Source: Streptomyces echinoruber (GTDB lineage Bacteria > Actinomycetota > Actinomycetes > Streptomycetales > Streptomycetaceae). From it: DNA of 64,000 nucleotides. Where the stretch lies: contig NZ_BMWH01000029.1 of NCBI RefSeq assembly GCF_014651135.1, positions 1 through 64,000 of the forward strand, in the 5' to 3' direction. Shown here one piece after another: positions 32,959 through 40,831 of this stretch; position 1 is the stretch's first letter; each line of letters opens with the position of its first letter. The position numbers and the translations under genes were made by a program. The notes below the pieces were generated by a model that was given only the letters and a program-made list of their open reading frames with translations, ran no database searches and was not told where the DNA came from.

Positions 32959-33960
32959 TCAGGCCAGCAGCTGGCTCTGCAGGGTCACCGTCTGCCGGAA
33001 GGGGACGGCGGCGGCGCCGCCCGGGCGGGACTGCACGACCAGGGCGAGCACGTCCCCGGCCCCGAGGTAGGCCGTGCGGACCTGCTCGGCGCCGTAGGGC
33101 CGGGGCTCGGTGTAGTAGGAGTGCTGGACGTCCTCCACCAGCGCGGCGAGCGGGAAGGTCTCGTCGGGCACGGACGCCGACGCGCCGCGCACCGCGTACC
33201 GCGGCCCGGCGTAGGGGGCGACATCGGTGCCGAACAGTTTGTCCACGACCGCCGCGGTGCCGAACTGCAGCAGGTAGATCCGCGTGGACGTGCCGTCCGC
33301 GGTGCGCCAGCCGCGGGCCGCGATGTGCCGCAGCCCGTGGTCGACGAGCTTCTGCCCGAGCTCCTCGCGCTCGTCCCGGTCCGGGTACTCCGCCAGGAAC
33401 CGCCGCGTCTCCAGCCAGCCGTCGCGGCCGTCGAGCGCCCGGTCCACGGTGGCGCCCCGCGGCGCGGGCAGCACGAGCCGGCGCAGGTCGGCGTAGTGCG
33501 CGCCGGCCTTGTTCGCCTGGTCGAAGGGGCTCGGGCTGCCGGACGGCAACGGCGGCCGGGTCAGTTGCGGGTACGCCCAGCGGCCGTCGGCGGCGGTGGC
33601 CAGGCCCGGCACGTCCGTGCGCTCCAGCCGCGTGATGCCGTAGGCCGTGCCCGCGCCGACCGACGCGAACACCGCGACGGCGGCGGCCCAGCGCAGCACG
33701 GCCCGGCGCACCCGGCGGCCCGGGGCGGGCGGCGGGGCCGGTTCCGTGGACGCGGGCGGGGCCGGTTCCGTGGACGCGGGCGGGGCCGTCATGGGCTCCT
33801 GGATCTGCTCGCCCACGCTCTCCGGGGTCTGCCCGCCCGTGTTCCCCTGGGTCTGCTCGTCCACGTTCCCCTGAGTCTGCTCGCCCACGCTCTCCTGGGT
33901 CTGCCCGCCCACGCTCTCCTGGGTCTGCCCGCCCGCGTTCTCCCGGATCTGCTCGCTCAC
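32959..33960 (-). CDS. Membrane-anchored protein with Gln-rich N-terminal repeats
   Basis: A 333-aa protein. The cytoplasmic N-terminus (about residues 1-55) consists of degenerate GGQTQESV and EQTQGNV octapeptides. A single membrane helix (about 87-107, LRWAAAVAVFASVGAGTAYG) leads to an extracytoplasmic domain of about 220 residues (DGRDGWLETRRFLAEYPDRD, RIYLLQFGTAAVVDKLF). The GTG start overlaps the stop of the upstream gene by GTGA. It is the last of three coupled genes encoding proteins of the same layout; the family is not recognised. Confidence 0.8.
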   Translation of the reverse strand: MSEQIRENAGGQTQESVGGQTQESVGEQTQGNVDEQTQGNTGGQTPESVGEQIQEPMTAPPASTEPAPPASTEPAPPPAPGRRVRRAVLRWAAAVAVFASVGAGTAYGITRLERTDVPGLATAADGRWAYPQLTRPPLPSGSPSPFDQANKAGAHYADLRRLVLPAPRGATVDRALDGRDGWLETRRFLAEYPDRDEREELGQKLVDHGLRHIAARGWRTADGTSTRIYLLQFGTAAVVDKLFGTDVAPYAGPRYAVRGASASVPDETFPLAALVEDVQHSYYTEPRPYGAEQVRTAYLGAGDVLALVVQSRPGGAAAVPFRQTVTLQSQLLA

Positions 33961-34751
33961 ACCGCCACCCCCTGCGCGGCGAGGCGGTCGAGCTGGTCGC
34001 GCAGCAGCACCGCCGCTCCCTTGGTGTCCAGCGGCTTGGCGCCCTGCACGGTGGCGTTGAACAGCACGTCCCCGACGTAGGCGGAGCAGACCATCATGTC
34101 CAGCTTCTCGTCGTCGTCCTTGGGCGGCAGGAAGCAGCGGGCGTTGTCGTGGCCCTTGATCCGCGGCCCGGCGCGGAAGACACCGAGCGCGTCGAGGAAC
34201 TCGCCCTGGAAGCGGGCCGTGTCCCGTCCGGCGGCCCGGTTCTCCATCCGCGCGAGCTGGATGCTCACCGTGTAGGCGTGGTCGGTGGCGAACTGGGACA
34301 GCCAGGTGGTGCTGACGTAGCTGCGCATCGCCATGCCGGTGACGCGCTGCCGGTCGATCGACTTCTCCAGCCGCCGGCGCTGCGAGCGGGGCAGCCCGGC
34401 CAGCGACTCCTTGCGCAGCGCCGTGACCCGGGCGCCGCTCAGGACGGCGTCGGAGCCGAACTCGCCGAGGTCGGGGCCGCGGCCGAAGTTGTCGGTGCCG
34501 TAGGGAACCAGCAGGTCGGCCAGGTCCTGCCCCGGCTGGTGCGGGGTCTTGGGCCGCGTCTCGTCCTGCTGTGTCCCGTGGCGCTTGGGGAAGGTCCACA
34601 CCGTGGTGTCCGCCGTCCGGTCGGCGCCGTGCACGGTGACGGCGGTGAAGCCGACGCCGCCGAGGACGACGGCCGCGAGGAGCAGGCGGGCGGTGACGGC
34701 GGCGGTCCGCCGGCGGCGTACGGGCTCCGCGCCCGTCGGTCGGTCACTCAC
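33957..34751 (-). CDS. Membrane-anchored protein of unknown function
   Basis: A 264-aa protein with a short basic N-terminus, one membrane helix (about residues 20-42, TARLLLAAVVLGGVGFTAVT) and an extracytoplasmic domain. Two Cys (ARCFLPP, MMVCSAYVGD) may form a disulfide. The GTG start at 34751 overlaps the previous stop by GTGA and the stop overlaps the next start in the same way, so the three products are probably made in fixed ratio. Confidence 0.78.
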   Translation of the reverse strand: MSDRPTGAEPVRRRRTAAVTARLLLAAVVLGGVGFTAVTVHGADRTADTTVWTFPKRHGTQQDETRPKTPHQPGQDLADLLVPYGTDNFGRGPDLGEFGSDAVLSGARVTALRKESLAGLPRSQRRRLEKSIDRQRVTGMAMRSYVSTTWLSQFATDHAYTVSIQLARMENRAAGRDTARFQGEFLDALGVFRAGPRIKGHDNARCFLPPKDDDEKLDMMVCSAYVGDVLFNATVQGAKPLDTKGAAVLLRDQLDRLAAQGVAV

Positions 34752-35467
34752 AGCCGCTCCATCTGCCGGGTGGCCAGGCCCACGATCTCGGCCTTGGACA
34801 CGGGCTTGGTGTCCGTGATCCACATCTCCATGACGATGTCCCCGCGCCAGGCGTGGGCCTCCGCGGTGTACTGCGGCAGGTAGCCCGCCCTGGTCTCGGG
34901 GTGCGGGTGGACGTAGGCCCGGCCGGTCCCCGTGCCGGGCACGGGCCGGCTACGGGCGCCGCCGCGCTCCGCCCACGTCTGCGCGTTCTCGGCCGCGTCC
35001 CGCGCCTCGAGGTTCTCCTCCTGCCGGTACTGAATCAGGCGGATCTCCACCGTGCGCGTACGGCCGGCCTGCCAGGCGGTGACGGCGGCGCGGCGGAACT
35101 CCGCGCCGAGCAGGTCACCGAACGCCCCGGCGGGCCGGTCGTACGTCTCCGCGTAGTCGGCCACGTCCATCCAGCCGTCGCCCTGCACGAAGTCCGCGTC
35201 GCGCGCTCCGCGCGGCTTCTTCAGCAGCAGTTTGCGCAGGTCGCCGTCGGTGCGTACCTGCCGGTCCTGAACGGCCGTCAGCGGCTCCGGCTCGCCCGTC
35301 GCCTGCTTCAGCGCCGGCTGGGACAGCGACGGCAGCCGGGTGGGCGGGCGGCGGGCCTGCACGACGTAGCCGGTGCAGGTGCCGGCGACGACGCCGAGCA
35401 CGGCGGCGCCGGTCAGCAGGGCAGCCGTCCGCCGGCGGCGCCGGGGCGGTCTTTCCGCAACTTCCAC
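34748..35467 (-). CDS. Membrane-anchored protein of unknown function, first of three
   Basis: A 239-aa protein: arginine cluster (RRRRR), one membrane helix (AALLTGAAVLGVVAGTCTGY) and an extracytoplasmic part containing YAETYDRPAGAFGDLLGAEF. I prefer the GTG at 35467 because GGGGGGAC lies just upstream; an ATG at 35533 is in frame. Its C-terminal QMERL is followed immediately by the coupled second gene. Related residues among the three proteins (regular Arg/Asp-rich helices after the anchor) suggest ancient paralogy. Confidence 0.75.
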   Translation of the reverse strand: MEVAERPPRRRRRTAALLTGAAVLGVVAGTCTGYVVQARRPPTRLPSLSQPALKQATGEPEPLTAVQDRQVRTDGDLRKLLLKKPRGARDADFVQGDGWMDVADYAETYDRPAGAFGDLLGAEFRRAAVTAWQAGRTRTVEIRLIQYRQEENLEARDAAENAQTWAERGGARSRPVPGTGTGRAYVHPHPETRAGYLPQYTAEAHAWRGDIVMEMWITDTKPVSKAEIVGLATRQMERL

Positions 35468-35576
35468 AACGTCCCCCCACGGAACGTACGGATGGGGAGC
35501 GCGCACCTCCTGCGCGCTCCCCAGGTGACCCACGGCCGGGGCCGCGGGTTGTGGAGGGGCTGATTACGATTCGGAC

Positions 35577-35939
35577 ATGGCGAAGAAGCTCGTGATCAAG
35601 GTGACGGCGGGGGCCGACGCTCCCGAGCGCTGCTCGCAGGCGTTCACGGTGGCGGCGGTGGCCGCGGCCAGTGGCGTCGACGTCTCCCTGTGGCTGACCG
35701 GGGAGTCCGCCTGGTTCGCGCTCCCCGGCCGCGCCGAGGAGTTCGAGCTGCCGCACGCGGCGCCGCTGCCCGACCTGATCGCGTCGATCATGGCGAGCGG
35801 CCGCATCACCCTGTGCACCCAGTGCGCGGCCCGCCGCGACATCACGGAGAAGGACGTCATCGAGGGCGTGCGGATCGCGGGCGCGCAGGTCTTCGTGCAG
35901 GAGGCGCTGGGGGAGGACACGCAGGCGCTGGTCTACTGA
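35577..35939 (+). CDS. DsrE/DsrF-like protein
   Basis: A 120-aa protein of the DsrE superfamily: FTVAAVAAASGVDVSLWLTG, then the Cys pair in TLCTQCAARRDI and the C-terminal EGVRIAGAQVFVQEAL. Members move sulfur as persulfide on Cys. The CTQC motif makes a sulfur-relay or redox role plausible, and a sulfurtransferase operon lies 0.5 kb away on the opposite strand. The ATG at 35577 is used. Divergent from the three-gene membrane operon. Confidence 0.87.
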   Translation: MAKKLVIKVTAGADAPERCSQAFTVAAVAAASGVDVSLWLTGESAWFALPGRAEEFELPHAAPLPDLIASIMASGRITLCTQCAARRDITEKDVIEGVRIAGAQVFVQEALGEDTQALVY

Positions 35940-35966
35940 GCTGGTCTACTGAGCTGGTCTACTGAG
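35928..35966. repeat. 13-bp triplication containing the stop codon
   Basis: CTGGTCTACTGAG occurs three times in a row at the end of the DsrE gene. Only the first copy is translated; the others repeat the last codons and stop. Confidence 0.95.
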
Positions 35967-36073
35967 GCGGGCCGGGCCACCGCGCGCCGGGCCCGCCTCG
36001 CGGTCCGTCCCGGCTCACCGCGGCCCGGCCCCCTCGGCTCGACTCACTGCGGCTCCACTCACCGCGTCCCGGC

Positions 36074-36373
36074 TCACCACGGCCGCTTCTTGCCGTCCAG
36101 CTCGTCCCACCACTCGTCGGACTGCGGGTCGCCCTGGGGGTCCCCCCTGCTCGAGCGCGGCCGAGAGCTCGGGGGAGGGTCGTCCCACCAGCGGTCCTCC
36201 GGGCCGCGCCGGTTGGCGACCATGGCGGCGAGCGGCGGGATGACCATGGCGACCACGCACATGCCCACGGCGGCCGGGACGGACCAGATGCGCACCACGC
36301 CCCAGGCCAGGACGAACAGGCCGATGCAGGTGGCCATCATGGCGAAGTACACGCGCCGCCGCCGTGCGTACAT
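36074..36373 (-). CDS. DUF3099 membrane protein with inserted palindromic element
   Basis: A 99-aa protein with two membrane segments (VYFAMMATCIGLFVLAWGVV and VPAAVGMCVVAMVIPPLAAMV) and a hydrophilic C-terminus ending WWDELDGKKRPW, as in DUF3099 proteins. The C-terminal PPPSSRPRSSRGDPQGDPQ stretch is encoded by a palindromic repeat (36135-36178), so this part is an insertion that kept the frame. Function unknown. Confidence 0.8.
   Translation of the reverse strand: MYARRRRVYFAMMATCIGLFVLAWGVVRIWSVPAAVGMCVVAMVIPPLAAMVANRRGPEDRWWDDPPPSSRPRSSRGDPQGDPQSDEWWDELDGKKRPW
36135..36178. repeat. Palindromic intergenic-type repeat, copy 1
   Basis: TGGGGGTCCCCCCTGCTCGA...GCTCGGGGGAGGG folds on itself. 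The same element recurs near glnR (41991-42056) and at the CHAD gene 5' end (56914-56960). Confidence 0.75.
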
Positions 36374-36397
36374 GTCTCCAGGGTAGGTCCGGGAACG

Positions 36398-36446
36398 CCG
36401 AAGGGCCGCACCCCAGGCGTCCAACCCGAGGGGTGCGGCCCTTCGG
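36398..36446. terminator. Intrinsic terminator of the sulfurtransferase operon
   Basis: CCGAAGGGCCGCACCCC pairs exactly with GGGGTGCGGCCCTTCGG (17 bp) between the DUF1416 stop and the DUF3099 start. Confidence 0.8.
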
Positions 36447-36464
36447 CCGACGCGACGGCTGCCG

Positions 36465-36755
36465 TCAGACGGCGATCGCGACCTCCGCCAGGCCGCCCTT
36501 CTGGGCGACGACCGTACGGTCGGCGGTCAGGCCGCCGGGGACGAGGGCGCGCACGGTCCAGGTGCCCTCGGCCGCGTAGAAGCGGAACTGGCCGGTGGCG
36601 GAGGTGGGGACCTCCGCGGTGAACTCACCGGTCGAGTCCAGCAGCCGCACGTAGCCGGTCACCGGCTCGCCGTCGCGGGTCACCTGGCCCTGGATCGTGG
36701 TCTCGCCGGGCTTGATGGTCGAGGGGTCCGGGCCGCCGGCCTTCGCTCCACACAT
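36465..36755 (-). CDS. DUF1416 protein (sulfurtransferase partner)
   Basis: A 96-aa protein beginning MCGAKAGGPD, with a beta-sandwich-like core (GQVTRDGEPVTGYVRLLDST, GQFRFYAAEGTWTVRALVPG). DUF1416 proteins are almost always encoded directly after a rhodanese-type sulfurtransferase in actinobacteria, as here (43-bp gap). The N-terminal Cys2 is conserved in the family and could receive sulfur; this is an inference. Confidence 0.9.
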   Translation of the reverse strand: MCGAKAGGPDPSTIKPGETTIQGQVTRDGEPVTGYVRLLDSTGEFTAEVPTSATGQFRFYAAEGTWTVRALVPGGLTADRTVVAQKGGLAEVAIAV

Positions 36756-36798
36756 GTTCTGCTCCTGAATAGGGGTTCTGAGAGGTCGGTCGGGTGGC

Positions 36799-37638
36799 TT
36801 ACTTGCCGGCGCCCAGCTCGATCGGCACGCCGACGAGGGAGCCGTACTCGGTCCAGGAACCGTCGTAGTTCTTGACGTTCGGCACGTCGAGCAGCTCGTG
36901 CAGCACGAACCAGGTCAGCGCCGAGCGCTCGCCGATGCGGCAGTAGGCGATGGTGTCCTTGGACAGGTCGACGTTCTCCTGGGCGTAGAGCTGCTTCAGC
37001 TCCTCGTCCGACTTGAAGGTGCCGTCGTCGTTGGCGTTCTTCGACCACGGGATGTTGCGGGCGGTCGGGACGTGGCCCGGGCGCTGGGACTGCTCCTGCG
37101 GCAGGTGGGCCGGGGCGAGCAGCTTGCCGGAGAACTCGTCGGGCGAGCGGACGTCGACCAGGTTCTGGTTGCCGATGGCGGCGAGCACGTCGTCGCGGAA
37201 GGCGCGGATGGAGGTGTCCTGCGGCTTGGCCTGGTACTCGGTCCGCGGCCGGCTCGGCACCTCCTCGACCAGCTCACGGGCGTCCAGCTCCCACTTCTTG
37301 CGGCCGCCGTCGAGGAGCTTGACGTTCTCGTGGCCGTAGAGCTTGAAGTACCAGTAGGCGTAGGCGGCGAACCAGTTGTTGTTGCCGCCGTAGAGCACCA
37401 CCGTGTCGTCGTTGGCGATGCCGCGCTCGGAGAGCAGCTTCTCGAAGCCCTCCTGGTCGACGAAGTCGCGGCGGACCGGGTCCTGCAGGTCCTGCTTCCA
37501 GTCGAGCTTGATGGCGTTGCGGATGTGGTTCTTGTCGTACGCCGTGGTGTCCTCGTCGACCTCGACGATGACGACCTTGGGGTCGTCGAGGTGCTGCTCG
37601 ACCCAGTCGGCGTCTACCAGGACGTCGCTGCGGCTCAT
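36799..37638 (-). CDS. cysA: Thiosulfate sulfurtransferase (rhodanese, two-domain)
   Basis: A 279-aa enzyme with tandem rhodanese domains. The inactive N-terminal domain includes DKNHIRNAIKLDW. The active C-terminal domain carries the persulfide Cys in YCRIGERS (about residue 233). It transfers sulfane sulfur from thiosulfate to an acceptor. It has an excellent GGAGGAG site before the ATG. Upstream lie a 26-aa leader peptide ORF and a GC-rich hairpin, suggesting attenuation control, and DUF1416 follows in the operon. Confidence 0.95.
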   Translation of the reverse strand: MSRSDVLVDADWVEQHLDDPKVVIVEVDEDTTAYDKNHIRNAIKLDWKQDLQDPVRRDFVDQEGFEKLLSERGIANDDTVVLYGGNNNWFAAYAYWYFKLYGHENVKLLDGGRKKWELDARELVEEVPSRPRTEYQAKPQDTSIRAFRDDVLAAIGNQNLVDVRSPDEFSGKLLAPAHLPQEQSQRPGHVPTARNIPWSKNANDDGTFKSDEELKQLYAQENVDLSKDTIAYCRIGERSALTWFVLHELLDVPNVKNYDGSWTEYGSLVGVPIELGAGK

Positions 37639-37719
37639 GCTCTTTCTCCTCCGGGGCAGTTGCGGCGGGCGTGCGTGTGGGAGGTGCGCGGTCGCGCCGG
37701 TACGGGGGCGTGGCGCACC

Positions 37720-37737
37720 GGCCCCGTCAGAGGGGCC
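37720..37737 (-). promoter_or_regulatory. Possible attenuator hairpin before cysA
   Basis: GGCCCC-TCTGAC-GGGGCC on the minus strand, 37 bp after the leader peptide stop and 82 bp before the cysA start. There is no T-tract, so it may act by occlusion or Rho-dependent control. Confidence 0.4.
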
Positions 37738-37773
37738 TGGTGGGGGATGCGGAAGGCGGCCTGCGCCTCGCGC

Positions 37774-37854
37774 TCAGAAGGGGCGACAGAGCATGGCGGC
37801 CACGCGGCACAGGTCTACTGCCCGCCGCTTCGTGAGATCCGCCTGTCGCTTCAT
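37774..37854 (-). CDS. Cysteine-type leader peptide of the sulfurtransferase operon
   Basis: A 26-aa ORF starting MKRQADLTKRRAVDLCRVAA and ending MLCRPF. It matches the class of actinobacterial leader peptides with a DLCRV...LCR core found before sulfur-metabolism genes. Two Cys codons (and repeated Arg codons) late in the peptide could sense Cys-tRNA charging and control downstream expression. It lies 135 bp upstream of cysA on the same strand. The match is from memory of the family. Confidence 0.65.
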   Translation of the reverse strand: MKRQADLTKRRAVDLCRVAAMLCRPF

Positions 37855-38212
37855 GGGGTCGATCGTAGGGACGCACCCACGGGCATGTCACCGGCATGTC
37901 GAATATTGAGACGCCATCGTCCGGGATGCGGGAAACACTCTCGTACGACCGGGGGTGCGGCGCCCGGCCCGGCCGGAGTTCCCGGCGGCTCATCTGCCGA
38001 CCGGACGGCGCCGTCTCACCAGGCGGACACCGGCCGTCGGCCGCCCGTCGTCCCACCCCGTCGTCCCACCGGACGTGCCCATTGACCGCGCCCACCGACC
38101 GGGCCCGCGTCCACGCGCACGCGCACGCACATGCACGCGGCTGCGCTCGTCGCGCCGCCCGCCGGACGTGCCCGCCGGCCGCGCTCGTCGTCCTACCCGC
38201 CGACCGCGCGTC

Positions 38213-38950
38213 CTACCCCGCCAGCCGCACGTCGGAACCCGTCACCGCGATGTCCACGCCGTCCTTCGCGGCCTGGACCTTCTGCAGCCGGATGCCGCCG
38301 GGCAGGCCGTCGATCTTCTGCTGGAAGTCGGTGACGGCGCGGACGCGGTTCGCGGCGAGCCGCAGCAGGCCGACGTCGGGCAGCCTGTCCGCCTTGATCC
38401 GCACGGTGTCGCCGTCGACGACGGTGACCGAGCCGAGGACGGCCACCGGGGGGACGGTGACCTGCGGCGCGGTCACCTTGACCGTCACCTTGACCTTGCC
38501 GCCGCCCCCGTAGGACAGCCCGGTGACCTGCGCGGTGACATTGGGCATGATCTCGGTCTCCTGCGGCTTGACCGCCCTCAGCAGCTCCGCGTACGAGACG
38601 GTCGCGCTGCCGGTCGCCGTCGCGGCGGTGGCGGAGCCGTAGTCGCCGGAGAAGCTGACGCCCTTCATGGAGGCGTGCAGGTCGTCGATGCGGATCCGCC
38701 GGCCGCCGGTGCCGGCGGTGGCCTGGTAGCTGCCGATGCCGACCTCCACGTCGTCCAGCTTCCGGCCGACGACCTGGGTGAGGAACGGGAAGCCCTCGAT
38801 GGACACGTCGGGCGTGGTGGCGAGGTTCTCCCTGGCCTTCAGCCGGTCCGCCACCTCGCCCTCCGCGAAGTGCACGGCGAGCCGGTCGGCGGCGACGAAC
38901 AGGCCGCCCAGGATCACGACGACGATCAGCAGTATGCGCAGCGCACGCAT
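38213..38950 (-). CDS. DUF2993 (LmeA-like) exported lipid-binding protein
   Basis: A 245-aa protein with an N-terminal signal/anchor helix (LRILLIVVVILGGLFVAADR) and the DUF2993 core (VSIEGFPFLTQVVGRKLDDV; GSVTVVDGDTVRIKADRLP). The mycobacterial homologue LmeA binds phosphatidylinositol and supports lipomannan mannosyl transfer. Streptomyces lacks that pathway in its typical form, so a general envelope lipid role is all that can be said. The ATG at 38950 follows GGGGGAC. Confidence 0.87.
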   Translation of the reverse strand: MRALRILLIVVVILGGLFVAADRLAVHFAEGEVADRLKARENLATTPDVSIEGFPFLTQVVGRKLDDVEVGIGSYQATAGTGGRRIRIDDLHASMKGVSFSGDYGSATAATATGSATVSYAELLRAVKPQETEIMPNVTAQVTGLSYGGGGKVKVTVKVTAPQVTVPPVAVLGSVTVVDGDTVRIKADRLPDVGLLRLAANRVRAVTDFQQKIDGLPGGIRLQKVQAAKDGVDIAVTGSDVRLAG

Positions 38951-39072
38951 GCGGGTCCCCCAGGACGTCAGCGGCCGTCACGGCGACGGTCCGAGTCACC
39001 GTAACCCGGCGGCGGTCCCCGGCCGGGCGATTGTCGATCACCTGTGACAGGCGGGCCCGGCCGGGACTCGAT

Positions 39073-40515
39073 TCAGGCCAGCGCCCGCCCCAGCACCCAC
39101 ACCGCCGGCGCCGCCGCGGTCAGCGGCAGGGCCACACCGGCGGTGAAGTGGACGAAACGGGACGGGTAGTCGTAGGCGGCGACCCGGTGGCCGACGAGGG
39201 CGCACACCGCGGCGCCCGCGCCCAGCAGCGCGCCCTTCGCGCCGAGCCCGGTCAGCCCGCCGACGGCGATGCCCGCGCCGGCCCCGGCGAGCAGGGCCAC
39301 GACGACGGAGGCGGGCCCCGGCAGCGGCAGCGCGCGGGCGACCACGGTCACCGCGACCGCCGCGGCGCCCACGCAGACCGCGTCCGCGTCCGCCGCCAGG
39401 TGCCCGGTGGCGAGGATCGCCAGCGCCGCCGAGGCGACGGTGGCCATCAGGCCGTACATGCGCTCGTCGGGGTCGGCGTGCGAGCGCAGTTGCAGCACCA
39501 GTGCGAGCAGCACCCACAGGCCGAGCGGGCCGAGGATCGCGGCGGTCGCGTGCTCCCGGCCGGCGGCGAGCACGGCCGCGTCGGCGACGAGCGCGCCCGC
39601 GAAGGCCAGCGCGATGCCCTGCCGGGCCGGCCACATGCCGTTCAGCCGGAACCAGCCCGCGGCGGTGACGGCCTGCAGCACGACGAGCGGGACGAGCAGG
39701 GCGTAGGAGCCGAGCGGCGCCGTCGCCGCCAGCAGCAGTCCGAGCAGCGCGGTGAGCAGGGCGGGCTGCATGCCGGGGTCGATGATCGGCGAGCGGCCCT
39801 CGGCGCGGGCCCGCTGCGCGTCCGTCACGCGCGCGTTGCCGCCGAGGGTGGGCGGCCCGTAGGCGGGCTCACCGGGGACGGACGGCGGCTGCGGCGCAGG
39901 CCGGGCGGCGGAGGCGGGTCCGGAAGCGGAGACCGGTCCGGGAGCGGAAACGGGTCCGGGAGCCGAGGCGTGCGCCGGCTGGTGGGGCGCCGGCCGGCCC
40001 CAGCCCGGTGCCGGCGTCTGCGGCGGCAGCGGGCCCGCGCCGACCGGGGCGCCGTGGTGCGCGGCCGGCGGCAGGTGGGCGGTCCGCCCGCCGGCCTGTC
40101 CGCCGAGCTGCCCGCCGGCCTGCGGAGCGGCCTGCGGGGCGACCGGCGGCAGGTACGCGGTCGGCTCGGCGTCCGCCGCGGCCACCGGCGGCTGGACCTG
40201 CGTCTCCCAGGTCTGCCCCTGCCACTGCTGCGTGTGCTGCTCCTCGTACTGCTGCTGCGCGTACTGCTGCTGCGCGTACTGCTGCTGCGCGTACTGCTGC
40301 TCCGCGTGCTGTCCGTACTGTTCGTGCTGTCCGTACTGCCCGTACTGCCCGTACTGTCCTCCGTGCGCCTGCGGCTGCCCCGGCCACGCCTGCGGCTGAG
40401 GCTGCGGATTCGCCTGCGGCTGAGGCTGCGGGGTCGGCTGCTGCGGGTGGGACTGCGGGTGGGAGCCGTATCCCTCGTACGGACCGCCGTACGGGTGCTC
40501 GGGCTGGTTGGTCAC
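39073..40515 (-). CDS. Multipass membrane protein with Pro/Gln/Tyr-rich N-terminus
   Basis: A 480-aa protein. The first 230 residues are low complexity: repeats of GQYGQYGQ, QQYAQQQYAQ and PQPQPQ, and APGPVSAPGPVSA. A conserved cytosolic junction (NARVTDAQRARAEGRSPII) leads to about eight membrane helices. The GTG at 40515 has an AGGAGG site that overlaps the end of the MoaD gene, so translation is probably coupled. Function is unknown; the repeats could form a condensing cytosolic tail. Confidence 0.82.
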   Translation of the reverse strand: MTNQPEHPYGGPYEGYGSHPQSHPQQPTPQPQPQANPQPQPQAWPGQPQAHGGQYGQYGQYGQHEQYGQHAEQQYAQQQYAQQQYAQQQYEEQHTQQWQGQTWETQVQPPVAAADAEPTAYLPPVAPQAAPQAGGQLGGQAGGRTAHLPPAAHHGAPVGAGPLPPQTPAPGWGRPAPHQPAHASAPGPVSAPGPVSASGPASAARPAPQPPSVPGEPAYGPPTLGGNARVTDAQRARAEGRSPIIDPGMQPALLTALLGLLLAATAPLGSYALLVPLVVLQAVTAAGWFRLNGMWPARQGIALAFAGALVADAAVLAAGREHATAAILGPLGLWVLLALVLQLRSHADPDERMYGLMATVASAALAILATGHLAADADAVCVGAAAVAVTVVARALPLPGPASVVVALLAGAGAGIAVGGLTGLGAKGALLGAGAAVCALVGHRVAAYDYPSRFVHFTAGVALPLTAAAPAVWVLGRALA

Positions 40516-40519
40516 GGGG

Positions 40520-40774
40520 TCACCCTCCTGCGAACGGGGGGAGCACCTCGACCGTGCCACCCTCGGTCAGCCGTACCGTCTCATGTCCGCGCGTGCCGAC
40601 GGGGTCGCCGTCGACCAGGAACGAGCAGCGCCGCAGCACACGCGTGAGCTCGCCGGGGTGCCGTGTGCGCACCGCGTCGAGCGCCTCGGCGAGCGTGCCC
40701 GCCTCGTACGGCTCCTCGGCTGTACCGGCCGCGGCCTTCGCGGCGGCCCAGTAGCGGACCGTGACCCTTGCCAT
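40520..40774 (-). CDS. MoaD/ThiS-family sulfur carrier protein
   Basis: An 84-aa beta-grasp protein ending PPFAGG, the exposed Gly-Gly that is adenylated and thiocarboxylated. The core (VTVRYWAAAKAAAG, LVDGDPV, VEVLPPFAGG) is MoaD-like. It could feed sulfur to molybdopterin or to another pathway; no moa or thi gene is adjacent, so the acceptor is open. Its stop lies 4 bp from the downstream membrane protein start. Confidence 0.88.
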   Translation of the reverse strand: MARVTVRYWAAAKAAAGTAEEPYEAGTLAEALDAVRTRHPGELTRVLRRCSFLVDGDPVGTRGHETVRLTEGGTVEVLPPFAGG

Positions 40775-40831
40775 CCCGTTCCTCGAAACACTCGGCGCAC
40801 TCGGCAACGCACACCAACGAACACCGCAAGG

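Noticed and set aside
37855..38212. Gene in the gap between the leader peptide and DUF2993
   Set aside because: Frames are Arg/Pro/Thr-rich with no start site or domain; GTCGTCCCACC repeats only.
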